DNA of 64,000 bases from Planctomycetaceae bacterium (lineage in GTDB: Bacteria; Planctomycetota; Phycisphaerae; Phycisphaerales; SM1A02): assembly GCA_947490615.1 (NCBI GenBank), contig CANLHK010000004.1, positions 186,001 to 250,000 on the forward strand. Reading direction: 5' to 3'. The position numbers and the translations under genes are program-made. Each line of letters begins with the position of its first letter. The stretch's first letter is position 1. Positions 32,629-41,429 of this stretch are shown here, piece after piece. The notes beneath the pieces were generated by a model. The model ran no database searches and was not told where the DNA came from. It worked only from the letters and a program-made list of their open reading frames with translations.

Positions 32629-35475
32629 ATGCGATGGTTCTCGCGCTTCCGAGCTCCTTTGGTGCTCGCCTTCTTCATGCTTGAAGGCGCGGTCATCGTT
32701 CCCGCCGCAGCTGCTGTTGATTACGACCGCGCGATCCGTCCCGTCCTTGCAGCGCGTTGCTACTCCTGTCACGGACCTGACGGTGAGTCACGCAAAGCGG
32801 GCCTGCGGCTCGACACCTTTGCGGGCGCGACGGCCACGCTCAAAGATGGCGTGCGCGCGATCGTTCCAGGCGATCCAGCCGCGAGCGAGATTCTTGCGCG
32901 ACTTTCTGCGCACGATCCTGAAGAGCGCATGCCGCCCGACGGTCGCGAGCCGTTGACGGCGACAGAGCTCGCGGCCGTGCGTCAGTGGATTCAAGAGGGC
33001 GCGGTCTACGCGCAACCATGGGCGTTTCGTGCGATGGATGACGGCGCGGCGCCAACCGTGCGCGACGCGTCGTGGCCTCGCAGTGAGATCGATCGCTTTG
33101 TGCTGGCCACGCGCGAAGCAGCAGGACTCGCCGCACCCGCGCAGGACATTGATCCAGCTGCCTTGCTGCGTCGCGCGTCGTTTGACCTCACGGGGTTGCC
33201 GCCAACGGAAGCGGATCTCCGCGCGTATCTCAGTGATTCGAGCGAGGCGAACTTCGAAGCGTTTGTCGATCGCGCTCTGGCGAGTCCTGCGTTTGGTGAG
33301 CGATGGGGTCGGCACTGGCTCGATCTTGCGCGCTACGCGGAAACGCTCGCGCATGAGTTCGACTACGAGATCCCCGACGCGTGGCGCTACCGCGACTATG
33401 TCATCGACTGCTTCAATCGCGATTTGCCGCCTGCGCGGTTTGTCGCGGAGCAACTCGCGGGCGACTTGCTTGAGCCGCGTGCGGCACTCGGGCTCACCAA
33501 CGCAGCGCCGCTTGGGACGGCGTACCTGTTTCTTGGTCCCGCGACGCACGCGCCCGTCGATGTGCGATTGGATGAGGCCGATCGCATTGCTGGTTCGATT
33601 GATGTCGTCGGTCGTTCGCTCTTGGGCATGACGCTCGCGTGCGCACGGTGTCACGATCACAAGTTTGATCCGATTCCTACGCGCGATTTCTACGCGCTTG
33701 CCGGCGCGCTGCGCAACACGCGGCGCGTCGAGTCCTTCCTCGATACTGATCCTCGCGCTGCGTCGCTTGCGGCCGACGCGACTTCGGCGCTCGACGCTGC
33801 GGCGCGCGTGGCTTCAGTCTCTCCTGAAGCGCACTCGTTGGTGGCCGATGCAACGCCAGGATCGATGCGACTTGATGACGCGTCGGACGGTGGCGCAGCA
33901 TGGGATCAGTCGGGTCAGGCGTTTGCTGCTTCACGCGCACTTCTGGGGTGCAGTGCCGATGGATCGCTGCGTCTTGCCGAGTCGGGCACGATCGACAGCG
34001 CGCGACTGGATACGCAACTGGTCGGCAGCGCGCGTTCGCCTGCGTTTGGAATCTCCAAGCGCTACCTCCATCTTCGCGTGCGCGGTGCGTCGAGTTGGGT
34101 GCGCGTGCTGATCGACAACTACTGGCTCGACTCCGCCAACGCGCTCCTCTTTGATGGGATGCGTCGAAGACTCGCCGATGCCGACGCCACACAGGCCACG
34201 CGCGATCCGCGCGAGTGGGAGTGGCGTGTCGAAACCTTTGACCTCGCGCGCTTTGTCGGAGAGCGTGCCTATGTCGAGTTGATCGACGATGGCGGCGGTT
34301 GGGTTGAGTTCGATGCGATGCTCGCCAGTGACGAGGCGCAGCCGCCGAAGTCTGAGCTTTGGGACATCGACGGCACAGCGTCGGCGGTGGATCTCCTCGG
34401 TCCGTCGACGAACGCACAGCGCGATCTCGTCGTGGCTGCGCGCGACGCGCTGCGCGCCTGCACGCCGCCGATTCGCGCGCTGGTGGCCGAGGACTCTGGG
34501 CAATTCGATGAACCCGTCCATGTGCGCGGCTCACCACGAAACTACGGAGAGGGTGTGCCGCGCGCAGAGCTTTCGATTCTGGCCGCGCGCAACGCTGCGG
34601 CGCAACCTGGAACCATCGGCAGCGGGCGACTTCGCCTCGCTGGTGAGATCACCGATCCGTCTCGGCCGTTTCTTTGGCGCACGCTGGCCAATCGTGTCTG
34701 GCTCAAGCTCTTTGGTCGCGGCATCGTCGAGACGCCCGACGACTTCGGCCAACTCGGCGCAGCACCGTGGAGTCGTGAACTCCTCGATCACCTCGCGATG
34801 AAGCTTGCGCGCGGCGGGACCTTCAAGGAGCTCATTCGCGCCATCGTGCTGACGCGCGCGTATCGCGCGCTTGGTGACGAGGAGACGCTTGCGCCGACTG
34901 CGTGGGGCGCGCTTCCTGTGCGTCGCCTCGATGCCGAATCGATCCGCGATGCGATGTTGCTTGCCAGCGGACGGTTCGATCCGCGCGCTGGTGGACCAAG
35001 CGTCGCAGCGCGTTTGACCGAGCACATGCAAGGTCGCGGTCGTCCTGGGCAGAGTGGTCCTGTCGATGGAGCGGGGCGTCGCAGCGTGTATCTCGCGGTG
35101 CGGCGCAATTTCCTCGATCCCTTCATGCAGGCGTTTGATCAACCCGTGCCAGCAACGACCTGCGGCAAGCGGCATACCTCGAATGTTCCTGCGCAGGCGC
35201 TCGCGCTCTTGAACAGCGATCTTGCCCATGAACTCGCTGCGTTTTGGGGCAAGCGTCTCGCTGAGCAGTCCGCGCTCACCGACGACTCGAAGATCGACTC
35301 GATGTGGTTTGCAGCCTTCGCGCGAGCTCCGCGTGAGGATGAGCGCGCTGCAGCAGTCGAGTTTCTCGGTGGTGAACGCGCTGCCGCTCTGGACGCGTCT
35401 GCACGCGACGCCGCCGCATACACGGCGCTGGCGCATGCGCTCTTCTCGGCGAAGGAGTTCGTGTTCCTGCGATGA
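32629..35475 (+). CDS. Planctomycete-type cytochrome protein: PSCyt1, DUF1549 and DUF1553 domains
   Basis: 948 aa, exported (signal APLVLAFFMLEGAVIVPAAAA). Residues 30-115 form a PSCyt1 domain with the haem motif CYSCH (44-48) and RMPPDG. DUF1549 follows (WPRSEIDRFVLATREAAGL, LLRRASFDLTGLPPTEADL, ERWGRHWLDLARYAET, with a second CxxCH in CARCHDHKFDP near 340). A central region without recognised domain precedes the C-terminal DUF1553 (LWRTLANRVWLKLFGRGIVETPDDFGQLG, RRLDAESIRDAMLLASG, TCGKRHTSNVPAQALALLNS). It overlaps the DUF1501 gene by 4 nt (ATGA), the standard planctomycete pair, suggested in the literature to act on sulfated or other polysaccharides or in redox chemistry. Function here is inferred only. 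Confidence 0.92.
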   Translation: MRWFSRFRAPLVLAFFMLEGAVIVPAAAAVDYDRAIRPVLAARCYSCHGPDGESRKAGLRLDTFAGATATLKDGVRAIVPGDPAASEILARLSAHDPEERMPPDGREPLTATELAAVRQWIQEGAVYAQPWAFRAMDDGAAPTVRDASWPRSEIDRFVLATREAAGLAAPAQDIDPAALLRRASFDLTGLPPTEADLRAYLSDSSEANFEAFVDRALASPAFGERWGRHWLDLARYAETLAHEFDYEIPDAWRYRDYVIDCFNRDLPPARFVAEQLAGDLLEPRAALGLTNAAPLGTAYLFLGPATHAPVDVRLDEADRIAGSIDVVGRSLLGMTLACARCHDHKFDPIPTRDFYALAGALRNTRRVESFLDTDPRAASLAADATSALDAAARVASVSPEAHSLVADATPGSMRLDDASDGGAAWDQSGQAFAASRALLGCSADGSLRLAESGTIDSARLDTQLVGSARSPAFGISKRYLHLRVRGASSWVRVLIDNYWLDSANALLFDGMRRRLADADATQATRDPREWEWRVETFDLARFVGERAYVELIDDGGGWVEFDAMLASDEAQPPKSELWDIDGTASAVDLLGPSTNAQRDLVVAARDALRACTPPIRALVAEDSGQFDEPVHVRGSPRNYGEGVPRAELSILAARNAAAQPGTIGSGRLRLAGEITDPSRPFLWRTLANRVWLKLFGRGIVETPDDFGQLGAAPWSRELLDHLAMKLARGGTFKELIRAIVLTRAYRALGDEETLAPTAWGALPVRRLDAESIRDAMLLASGRFDPRAGGPSVAARLTEHMQGRGRPGQSGPVDGAGRRSVYLAVRRNFLDPFMQAFDQPVPATTCGKRHTSNVPAQALALLNSDLAHELAAFWGKRLAEQSALTDDSKIDSMWFAAFARAPREDERAAAVEFLGGERAAALDASARDAAAYTALAHALFSAKEFVFLR

Positions 35476-36926
35476 GCCACCCGCAACACCAGACACCTCA
35501 CCATCATTGCGGACGATTCATCGCGCCGCCACTTTCGCGTCGCGATGCGCTGCGATCTCTCGGCGGCGGGTTTGGCATGGTCGCGTTGGCGGGTCTCTTT
35601 GGTCGCGAGGCGCTTGCGTCGGACGCGGGTGAAATTCTTGCCGAGCGTGCGCTTGGCGCGACGCATCTTCCCGCGCGCGCCCGCAGCGTGATCTTCCTCT
35701 ACATGGATGGCGGCCCGTCGCAGGTTGATACCTTCGATCCCAAGCCGCGGCTCGCCGACTACAACGGGAAACCCTTCCCGATGACGATGGCGCCGACGCA
35801 GTTCAACAACAACGGGAACACCCTCGCTTCGCCGTGGAAGTTCCAGCAGTTTGGCGAGTCGGGACTCTGGGTGAGTGATCTCTTTCCGCATGTCGCGGGT
35901 GTGGCCGATGAGCTCTGCGTGATTCGCTCGATGACCAGCGAATTCAGCGAGCACACCAACGCGAACTATCTCTTGCACACGGGCTCTGGCATTCCTGGCC
36001 GCCCATCGATGGGAGCGTGGTGCGCCTACGGACTCGGTGACGAGAACAACAACCTGCCTGGATTCGTGGTGCTCGAAGGTGGACTCATTCCGCCAGGCGG
36101 ACTGGACTGCTTTACCGCAGGATTCCTGCCCGCGCGCTACCAAGGCTCGGTCATGCGTCCCGTGGGTGAGGCGATCGCCGATGCAACGCCGCGCGAGAAG
36201 CTAGAGGCGCAGGATCGCAAGCGGCAGTTGATCGCACGACTTGATAGCGCGTTCCTCCACGAGGCTGATGCTGAAGCCGTCGAGAGCGCGATCAAGAATC
36301 ATGAACTCGCGTATCGGATGCAAGCAGCGGTGCCCGAGCTCGCGTCACTCGACCACGAGAGCAAAGAGACGCAGGCGCTCTACGGCTTTGACTCGCCCGA
36401 TCCCAACACGCGTCACTACGCGCGCGAATGTTGCCTCGCACGGCGGCTTGTGGAGCGCGGCGTGCGCTTTGTCGAGGTCACTTGTCCGCGCACGATTGGT
36501 GATCGCTGGGATCAGCACAACGATCTCAAGGCGGGACACGAGGCCAACGCGCACGCGGTCGATCAGCCGATCGCGGCGCTGATCCGCGACCTCAAGCGTC
36601 GCGGTCTGCTTGAGAGCACGCTCATTGTCTGGAGCGCTGAGTTTGGCCGCACGCCGTTTGCGCAGGGTTCGAATGGTCGCGACCACAATCCGTTTGGCTT
36701 CACGGTCTGGATGGCAGGCGGAGGCGTGAAGGGCGGCGCCGTCATCGGTGCCACCGACGAGTTCGGCTATCGCGCCGTCGAGAATCCGTACCAAGTGCAT
36801 GACCTGCACGCGACAATGATGCACCTGCTTGGCGTCGATCATCGCCGCTTGACCTTCCGTTTCGGAGGCCGCGACATGCGGCTGACCGATGTGCACGGCC
36901 GCGTGATTGAGGGCGCGGTCGGCTGA
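35472..36926 (+). CDS. DUF1501 Tat-exported protein
   Basis: 484 aa. The Tat signal LSRRDALRSLGGGFGMVALAGLFG (from residue 21) predicts export as a folded protein. The DUF1501 body shows SVIFLYMDGGPSQVDTFDPKPRL, SMTSEFSEHTNANYLLHTG, GRPSMGAWCAYGLG, LPGFVVLEGG, CLARRLVERGVRFVEV and STLIVWSAEFGRTPFAQG...GRDHNPFGFTVWMAGGGVKGG, an alkaline-phosphatase/sulfatase-like metal-site layout. Catalytic activity is not established for the family. The ATG overlaps the stop of the DUF1553 gene, so they are coupled. It is the last gene of this operon; a weak terminator follows. Confidence 0.93.
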   Translation: MSHPQHQTPHHHCGRFIAPPLSRRDALRSLGGGFGMVALAGLFGREALASDAGEILAERALGATHLPARARSVIFLYMDGGPSQVDTFDPKPRLADYNGKPFPMTMAPTQFNNNGNTLASPWKFQQFGESGLWVSDLFPHVAGVADELCVIRSMTSEFSEHTNANYLLHTGSGIPGRPSMGAWCAYGLGDENNNLPGFVVLEGGLIPPGGLDCFTAGFLPARYQGSVMRPVGEAIADATPREKLEAQDRKRQLIARLDSAFLHEADAEAVESAIKNHELAYRMQAAVPELASLDHESKETQALYGFDSPDPNTRHYARECCLARRLVERGVRFVEVTCPRTIGDRWDQHNDLKAGHEANAHAVDQPIAALIRDLKRRGLLESTLIVWSAEFGRTPFAQGSNGRDHNPFGFTVWMAGGGVKGGAVIGATDEFGYRAVENPYQVHDLHATMMHLLGVDHRRLTFRFGGRDMRLTDVHGRVIEGAVG

Positions 36927-37012
36927 CCACGGGTCCCAGGGCTAAGAATCGGCCATTGCAGGCATTGCAAGCGGCTTTCAGCGGCGGACCCGCCGAGAGA
37001 GTGGGGCAGCGC

Positions 37013-37037
37013 TCCGCACGAAGTCGGCGGATTTTTT
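37013..37037 (+). terminator. Weak candidate terminator after the DUF1501 gene
   Basis: TCCGC, 9-nt loop, GCGGA and then six T. The stem is short, so confidence is low. The remainder of the 260-nt gap should hold the promoter of the PepSY gene. GTGGTTTAGACCGC near 37100 resembles GTGGTTAGACTGC upstream of the Ca-repeat protein gene. Confidence 0.4.
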
Positions 37038-37186
37038 GGCGATGGTTGTATCTGGAGGCGGGACCTCGCGCTCCCGTCTGGTGTTCGCTGGGCGTGTGGT
37101 TTAGACCGCAGCGAACCGACGGAGTTCCGAGTGGAACGCCGCATCGCGTACGCCCGATCCAACATCTAGAGCTAAGGAGTCTTTCA

Positions 37187-38350
37187 ATGTCACTCAAGAC
37201 ATGCGCTTTCGCATCGTCCTCTCTCACCCTCGCCGTTGTGGCGAGCTTTGCATCGTCCGTTTCCGCGGACATCGGTTACGCAGCCGCTGTTGACGCAGCG
37301 CGCGCTGCTGCGCCGCTGGGCACGCTGTTCGGGATCCAACAGCGCGAGCGCAACAATGTCATGATCTACGAGGGCGAGCTCTACGACGCGCCGCTCAATA
37401 CGCAGTTCCAAGCCAGACTCGACCTTGAGACTGGTGCACTCTTGCGCGTCGATGTCAATGGCGTTTCGAAGTCTGCTCGCCCCGCGCTGCAAGAAATCGC
37501 TGACCGTCTTGGCGAAGTCCAACTCGACTTCGCGCCAGCGATTGATGCCGCCAACGCCTCGAGTGCGCGCAGCGATGTGCAGAAGGCTGCCTTCGACATG
37601 GAAGCGGGAATCCTCGCCTACCAAGTCGAGTACTTCGACGGTGTGACCAAGGTCTACATCGACAGCGTGACGGGCGGCGTGATCCCCCATCACGGTCAGG
37701 ATGACGACATGGATCCGACGAATCCGTCGACCGCGGTCATCGCAGCGATCGATATCGCTGAGGCCCACAAGGGTGCGGGCTGGGTCACCATCGGTCTTGA
37801 GAACGAGTCGGAAAAGGGCGGCAACATCGTTGAAGTCCTGCTCATGGAACTCAAGGGCAACATGCTCTCGATGGTGCGCGTCGCTGGTGACGCCGTGCTG
37901 AGCTCGAGCGACTTTGAGCCAGCGGGCAATCAGATTGCACGCATCGCGCTGTTGCGCGACAACTGGGACTTGGTCGTGACCGACCTCGCAGCAGCCGTCG
38001 GCGCCGCCGAAGCGGCGTATCCAGGCGCGGGCATTTCGGAAGCTGAGTTTGAGGTTGAGACAGAGAAGACGGGCAACACCGTCAGCTGGAAGATCAATCT
38101 CATCACCGCAGATCTCATCGAAGTGGATTACATCGTCGACGCCTCGCAGGCCATCGGCAACGGCTTCCGCTTCGCGACCGCTCCTGTCACGAGCATCGTT
38201 GGTGACTACACCGGCAACGGCATCGTCGACGCGCAGGACATCGCGGAAGTCTTCCACACTTGGGGCGCGATCAATCCGCTCATGGATGTGAACGGTGATG
38301 ACCGCGTCGGTTCGCAGGAAGTTGCCGCAGTGCTCTCCAACTGGAGCTGA
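37187..38350 (+). CDS. Exported PepSY-repeat protein with dockerin-like C-terminus
   Basis: 387 aa with a signal peptide (SSLTLAVVASFASSVSA). Up to four PepSY-like units are visible: VMIYEGELYD...LDLETGALLRVDV, ILAYQVEYFDGVTKVYIDSVTGGVI, and two more degenerate ones ending LLMELKGNMLSMVRV and WKINLITADLIEVDYI. The C-terminus has a dockerin-like pair (DYTGNGIVDAQDIAEVFHTWG, DVNGDDRVGSQEVAAVLSNWS). PepSY domains usually bind or inhibit proteases; combined with dockerin loops this suggests a surface-attached regulator, but that is a guess. AAGGAG lies 8 nt before the ATG. The next gene but one terminator is a paralogue. Confidence 0.82.
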   Translation: MSLKTCAFASSSLTLAVVASFASSVSADIGYAAAVDAARAAAPLGTLFGIQQRERNNVMIYEGELYDAPLNTQFQARLDLETGALLRVDVNGVSKSARPALQEIADRLGEVQLDFAPAIDAANASSARSDVQKAAFDMEAGILAYQVEYFDGVTKVYIDSVTGGVIPHHGQDDDMDPTNPSTAVIAAIDIAEAHKGAGWVTIGLENESEKGGNIVEVLLMELKGNMLSMVRVAGDAVLSSSDFEPAGNQIARIALLRDNWDLVVTDLAAAVGAAEAAYPGAGISEAEFEVETEKTGNTVSWKINLITADLIEVDYIVDASQAIGNGFRFATAPVTSIVGDYTGNGIVDAQDIAEVFHTWGAINPLMDVNGDDRVGSQEVAAVLSNWS

Positions 38351-38383
38351 GCAGAGAAGAAGAGAGAAGCTGAGACACACACC

Positions 38384-38430
38384 GCCTGCGCTGGAGTCGG
38401 CCCATTGGCTCCAGCGCAGGCTGTTTTTTT
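38384..38430 (+). terminator. Rho-independent terminator after the first PepSY-dockerin gene
   Basis: A perfect 13-bp stem (GCCTGCGCTGGAG / CTCCAGCGCAGGC) with a 12-nt loop, then TG and seven T. It is the best intrinsic terminator in the window. It separates the two PepSY paralogues into independent units. Confidence 0.92.
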
Positions 38431-38535
38431 GGGCCGTTTTCGAAGGAACGCCACGGAGCCCGATTTGAAACGCGTGCTGCTTGGTTGGCGGACTTGCTCG
38501 TGTTACTCTCGTCGTTCACTTTGAAGGACGACTGA

Positions 38536-39711
38536 GTGGTGCGGACGACCTCGACCTCAACACGATTCTTGATCGCGCTCGTCGCAGCGCTGACGCTGAG
38601 CCTCTGCGCCGATCGCGTCATGGCCGCGATCGGCTTTCCTGCGGCCGCGACGGCTTGTCGCGCCGCAGTGCCGGGGCAGAAGTTGTTGGCGCTGCGTGAA
38701 CGCACACGCAATGGCGTCTGGGTCTATGAGGGTGATCTCGTCGAAGTCCCGCCGACTCGCGTGACCACGGCGACGATTGAGCGCGACACCGGCGCGCTTC
38801 TCGATGTTGCTTCGATCGTGATTCCCTCGGACGAACTGCCCGCGATCCAGCAGTCGGTGCAACGCCTGAACTACGCGACCGTCGATTTCGCGCAAGCGGA
38901 GTCGGTCGCCAGTGTCGCGTCACTGCGCACCGATACCGAGCGCATCGAGCTTCTCTATGAAGGCGGGATCCTGGCGTATCGCGTGAGTTACTTCGATGAC
39001 CCCGTGCTGATCGAAGTGGATTCGATTACGGGTGGCGTGATTCCGTCGCCGCTCCCTGGTCTGGCAATTGAGCCCACGGTGCGCGTTGCCGAGATGGCGG
39101 GCGCGATCGCCCACGCGCAGTGGTACACCAGCGCGCAATGGACTCCGATCGAAGCGACTGCCACGCAGCGCATCGATGGCGTGACCGTGCGCGTGCTCTT
39201 CGTCAACCGAGTGTCGGGCTTCATGGTCCGCCACGAAGTTGTGCAGGGCTTTCTCATCCCCGGCTCTTCGTTCGTGCCCGTCGGTCAGCAGATCGCGCGC
39301 GCTGCGATGGTCGCGATCGGCTCTCCCGTGATCTGCCCATCTATCTCGGCGCTTGCGGCGGTGCAAACGGCATCGCCTGGCCTTGGCGTGAACAGCCTCT
39401 CGCTCGAGCTCGGCGGCACTGCGGGTGCGTACACCTACGACTGGGTCACGCGATTCGTCGACGCAAGCGAAACCGAACGCGACGCGCACACCGACGCCAC
39501 ACAGCCCGTGTCGAAGAAAGGCGCGCCGCAATTCACGGCGCCGATCGACCTCGCCGCGGTGGACTTCACGCGCGACGGAGTCGTCGATGCCCGCGACCTC
39601 ACCGAACTCCTCGCCTATTGGGGCGCCTTCAACGCACTCCTCGATGTGAACAACACAGGGTTCGTCGACGCAGGAGATTTGGCGATGTTGCTGAGTGAGT
39701 GGACGGGGTGA
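38536..39711 (+). CDS. Exported PepSY-like protein with dockerin-like C-terminus (paralogue)
   Basis: 391 aa, GTG start with GAAGGA upstream and a signal peptide (FLIALVAALTLSLCADRVMA). The layout parallels the preceding gene: IGFPAAATACRAAVPGQKLLALRERTRNGVWVYEGDLVE against IGYAAAVDAARAAAPLGTLFGIQQRERNNVMIYEGELYD, then ILAYRVSYFDDPVLIEVDSITGGVIP against ILAYQVEYFDGVTKVYIDSVTGGVIP, and a C-terminal DFTRDGVVDARDLTELLAYWG plus DVNNTGFVDAGDLAMLLSEWTG. It is clearly a diverged duplicate. The first Ca loop has lost one ligand relative to the consensus (DFTRDG). Function is unknown. Confidence 0.82.
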   Translation: MVRTTSTSTRFLIALVAALTLSLCADRVMAAIGFPAAATACRAAVPGQKLLALRERTRNGVWVYEGDLVEVPPTRVTTATIERDTGALLDVASIVIPSDELPAIQQSVQRLNYATVDFAQAESVASVASLRTDTERIELLYEGGILAYRVSYFDDPVLIEVDSITGGVIPSPLPGLAIEPTVRVAEMAGAIAHAQWYTSAQWTPIEATATQRIDGVTVRVLFVNRVSGFMVRHEVVQGFLIPGSSFVPVGQQIARAAMVAIGSPVICPSISALAAVQTASPGLGVNSLSLELGGTAGAYTYDWVTRFVDASETERDAHTDATQPVSKKGAPQFTAPIDLAAVDFTRDGVVDARDLTELLAYWGAFNALLDVNNTGFVDAGDLAMLLSEWTG

Positions 39712-39971
39712 GGGCGCGCGCACTGCGCGGCGCCATGGGGATTGGTGCAGTGAGAAAGCGCCACGGCAAACCTTGCGTTGTCGCGTGAGTCGTGTGACAG
39801 CGCACTGGGGTTACGACGCACGCAGCGGAATGGAACAACGCTGAGTTGGTTGCGATGGCGCCAATCACGCACGCTGTTCGACCATGGCCACCTTGCGGAA
39901 CTGCGCGCAGCGTGGTTAGACTGCTTTTTCGGCTGAAGTTTGATCGAACACTTCAATCACGAGGAAGAGCC

Positions 39972-41429
39972 ATGCGAGCAACCACTGTTTGCGTTTTGGC
40001 GGTCTTGAGCGTCGCGCAGTTCTGTTCGGCAGCGCAAGGGGATAAGGATTGCGCGGAAGCCAATCAGAGCCGTCCATACTTGTTTCACAGGCGACTTCCT
40101 TCGCAGCCGGAGCCCGGCTCGCAGGAGATTGTGGTGTTTACGTTTGACGCGCTGCCGGTCCCGAGCTGGGGATGGCTTCGGGTTCGTGCCTCAGCCGATC
40201 TCGGTCTGCTTGATGAGGTGCTCTTTGTTCGGATTGACGGCGGTAGTTGGATGCAGTTGGAAGAGAACTCTTTTGTAGACTGTTCGGAGCCAGCGAACTG
40301 CTGGAGCTATTACGTCGATTCGGGGGAAGTTGCTGACGGTTCACTCACCGTCGAGATTCTCGCATCTCCAGGGGTCAATGCTCGCGTCTGCCCAGAGGGC
40401 TTCGTGGAGGTTGCGCTCAACCTCTACGCGGAGCAAGACCGTGACTGCAACGGCAACCGCCGCGACGACGCTTGTGACATCCTCGATGGACTTCTCGTCG
40501 ACTGCAACAACAACCTTTGGGCGGACTCGTGCGAGATTCAGCGGTTCCCTGAGTTTGATTGCGATGGAAACGGTCGCCTCGACTGCTGTGATGCACAAGA
40601 TGGCGCGCAGGACTGCGATCTGAATGGAGTGCTCGATCGCTGCGAGATCTCCGCTGATCCGAGTCGTGATTGCAACAGCAATGGTCGGCTTGATTCGTGT
40701 GAGATCATGCTCGAAGGTGCTCCCGACGCGGATCTCAATCTCATCCCTGACGCGTGCGACATCGCTGCGGGTCGTCTGGCCGACTGCGATAGCAATGGCA
40801 TCGCCGACATCGCTGAGTGGATCGCTCTCGGCGGTGACGCGACGGGCAACTATCGCCTCCCTGCGTGCTTTGTTCCAACTCCAGACATCTACGCCGATGG
40901 CGTCGTGGACGCTGTGGATTTGGCCGTGGTGCTCAGTCGTTGGAACTGGGTCGGCACTCCCGCAGACCTCAACAATGATGGGTTTGTCGGTGGCGAAGAT
41001 CTCGCGATCCTGTTGTCCGCGTGGGGCCCGTTCGGTTTGTGCGGGGACGGCTTCGCCGATCCGGGAGAGAACTGCTGCAACTGTCCTTCCGATGTGCACT
41101 GTGGCGATGGCTTTGACTGCTACTACGGCGAGTGTGTCGCCTGCCCGAGTGGCGAGTGCCCGAAGGGTGAAGATCTTTGTGAAGTGCTGTATGGGCCTCA
41201 GCCACTGTTTCCGTATGGAACGGCCGATGTCTGCTACGGCCAGAATCCCTACGGATTCTGGTGCGCTGCTGGTCTCTTGGGCAACACCCGCGCAGGCGGC
41301 TTCTCCATGAATGTCCTGAGCGTGGACATCGCGGCCCCGTCAGCGGCCATCGCGTCGTTTGGGTTGCTGGCGTTCACCGCGATTCCGCTGCGCTCGAGGC
41401 GCCGAACTGCGACGCCAGCCCAGCGCTGA
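39972..41429 (+). CDS. Exported Ca-binding repeat protein with internal dockerin-like pair and C-terminal anchor-like tail
   Basis: 485 aa with a signal peptide (RATTVCVLAVLSVAQFCSA). After an N-terminal beta domain come about seven short repeats of the type DCDxNGxxDxCEI (DCNGNRRDDACDI, DCNNNLWADSCEI, DCDGNGRLDCCD, DCDLNGVLDRCEI, DCNSNGRLDSCEI), thrombospondin-type-3-like. A dockerin-like pair follows (IYADGVVDAVDLAVVLSRWN, DLNNDGFVGGEDLAILLSAWG), then a Cys-rich segment (CGDGFADPGENCCNCPSDVHCGDG). The C-terminus AAIASFGLLAFTAIPLRSRRR is a hydrophobic helix plus Arg cluster, like a sorting or anchor signal without a PEP motif. GAGGAAGAG precedes the ATG. Its end overlaps the convergent ligase gene by 56 nt. 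Confidence 0.82.
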   Translation: MRATTVCVLAVLSVAQFCSAAQGDKDCAEANQSRPYLFHRRLPSQPEPGSQEIVVFTFDALPVPSWGWLRVRASADLGLLDEVLFVRIDGGSWMQLEENSFVDCSEPANCWSYYVDSGEVADGSLTVEILASPGVNARVCPEGFVEVALNLYAEQDRDCNGNRRDDACDILDGLLVDCNNNLWADSCEIQRFPEFDCDGNGRLDCCDAQDGAQDCDLNGVLDRCEISADPSRDCNSNGRLDSCEIMLEGAPDADLNLIPDACDIAAGRLADCDSNGIADIAEWIALGGDATGNYRLPACFVPTPDIYADGVVDAVDLAVVLSRWNWVGTPADLNNDGFVGGEDLAILLSAWGPFGLCGDGFADPGENCCNCPSDVHCGDGFDCYYGECVACPSGECPKGEDLCEVLYGPQPLFPYGTADVCYGQNPYGFWCAAGLLGNTRAGGFSMNVLSVDIAAPSAAIASFGLLAFTAIPLRSRRRTATPAQR

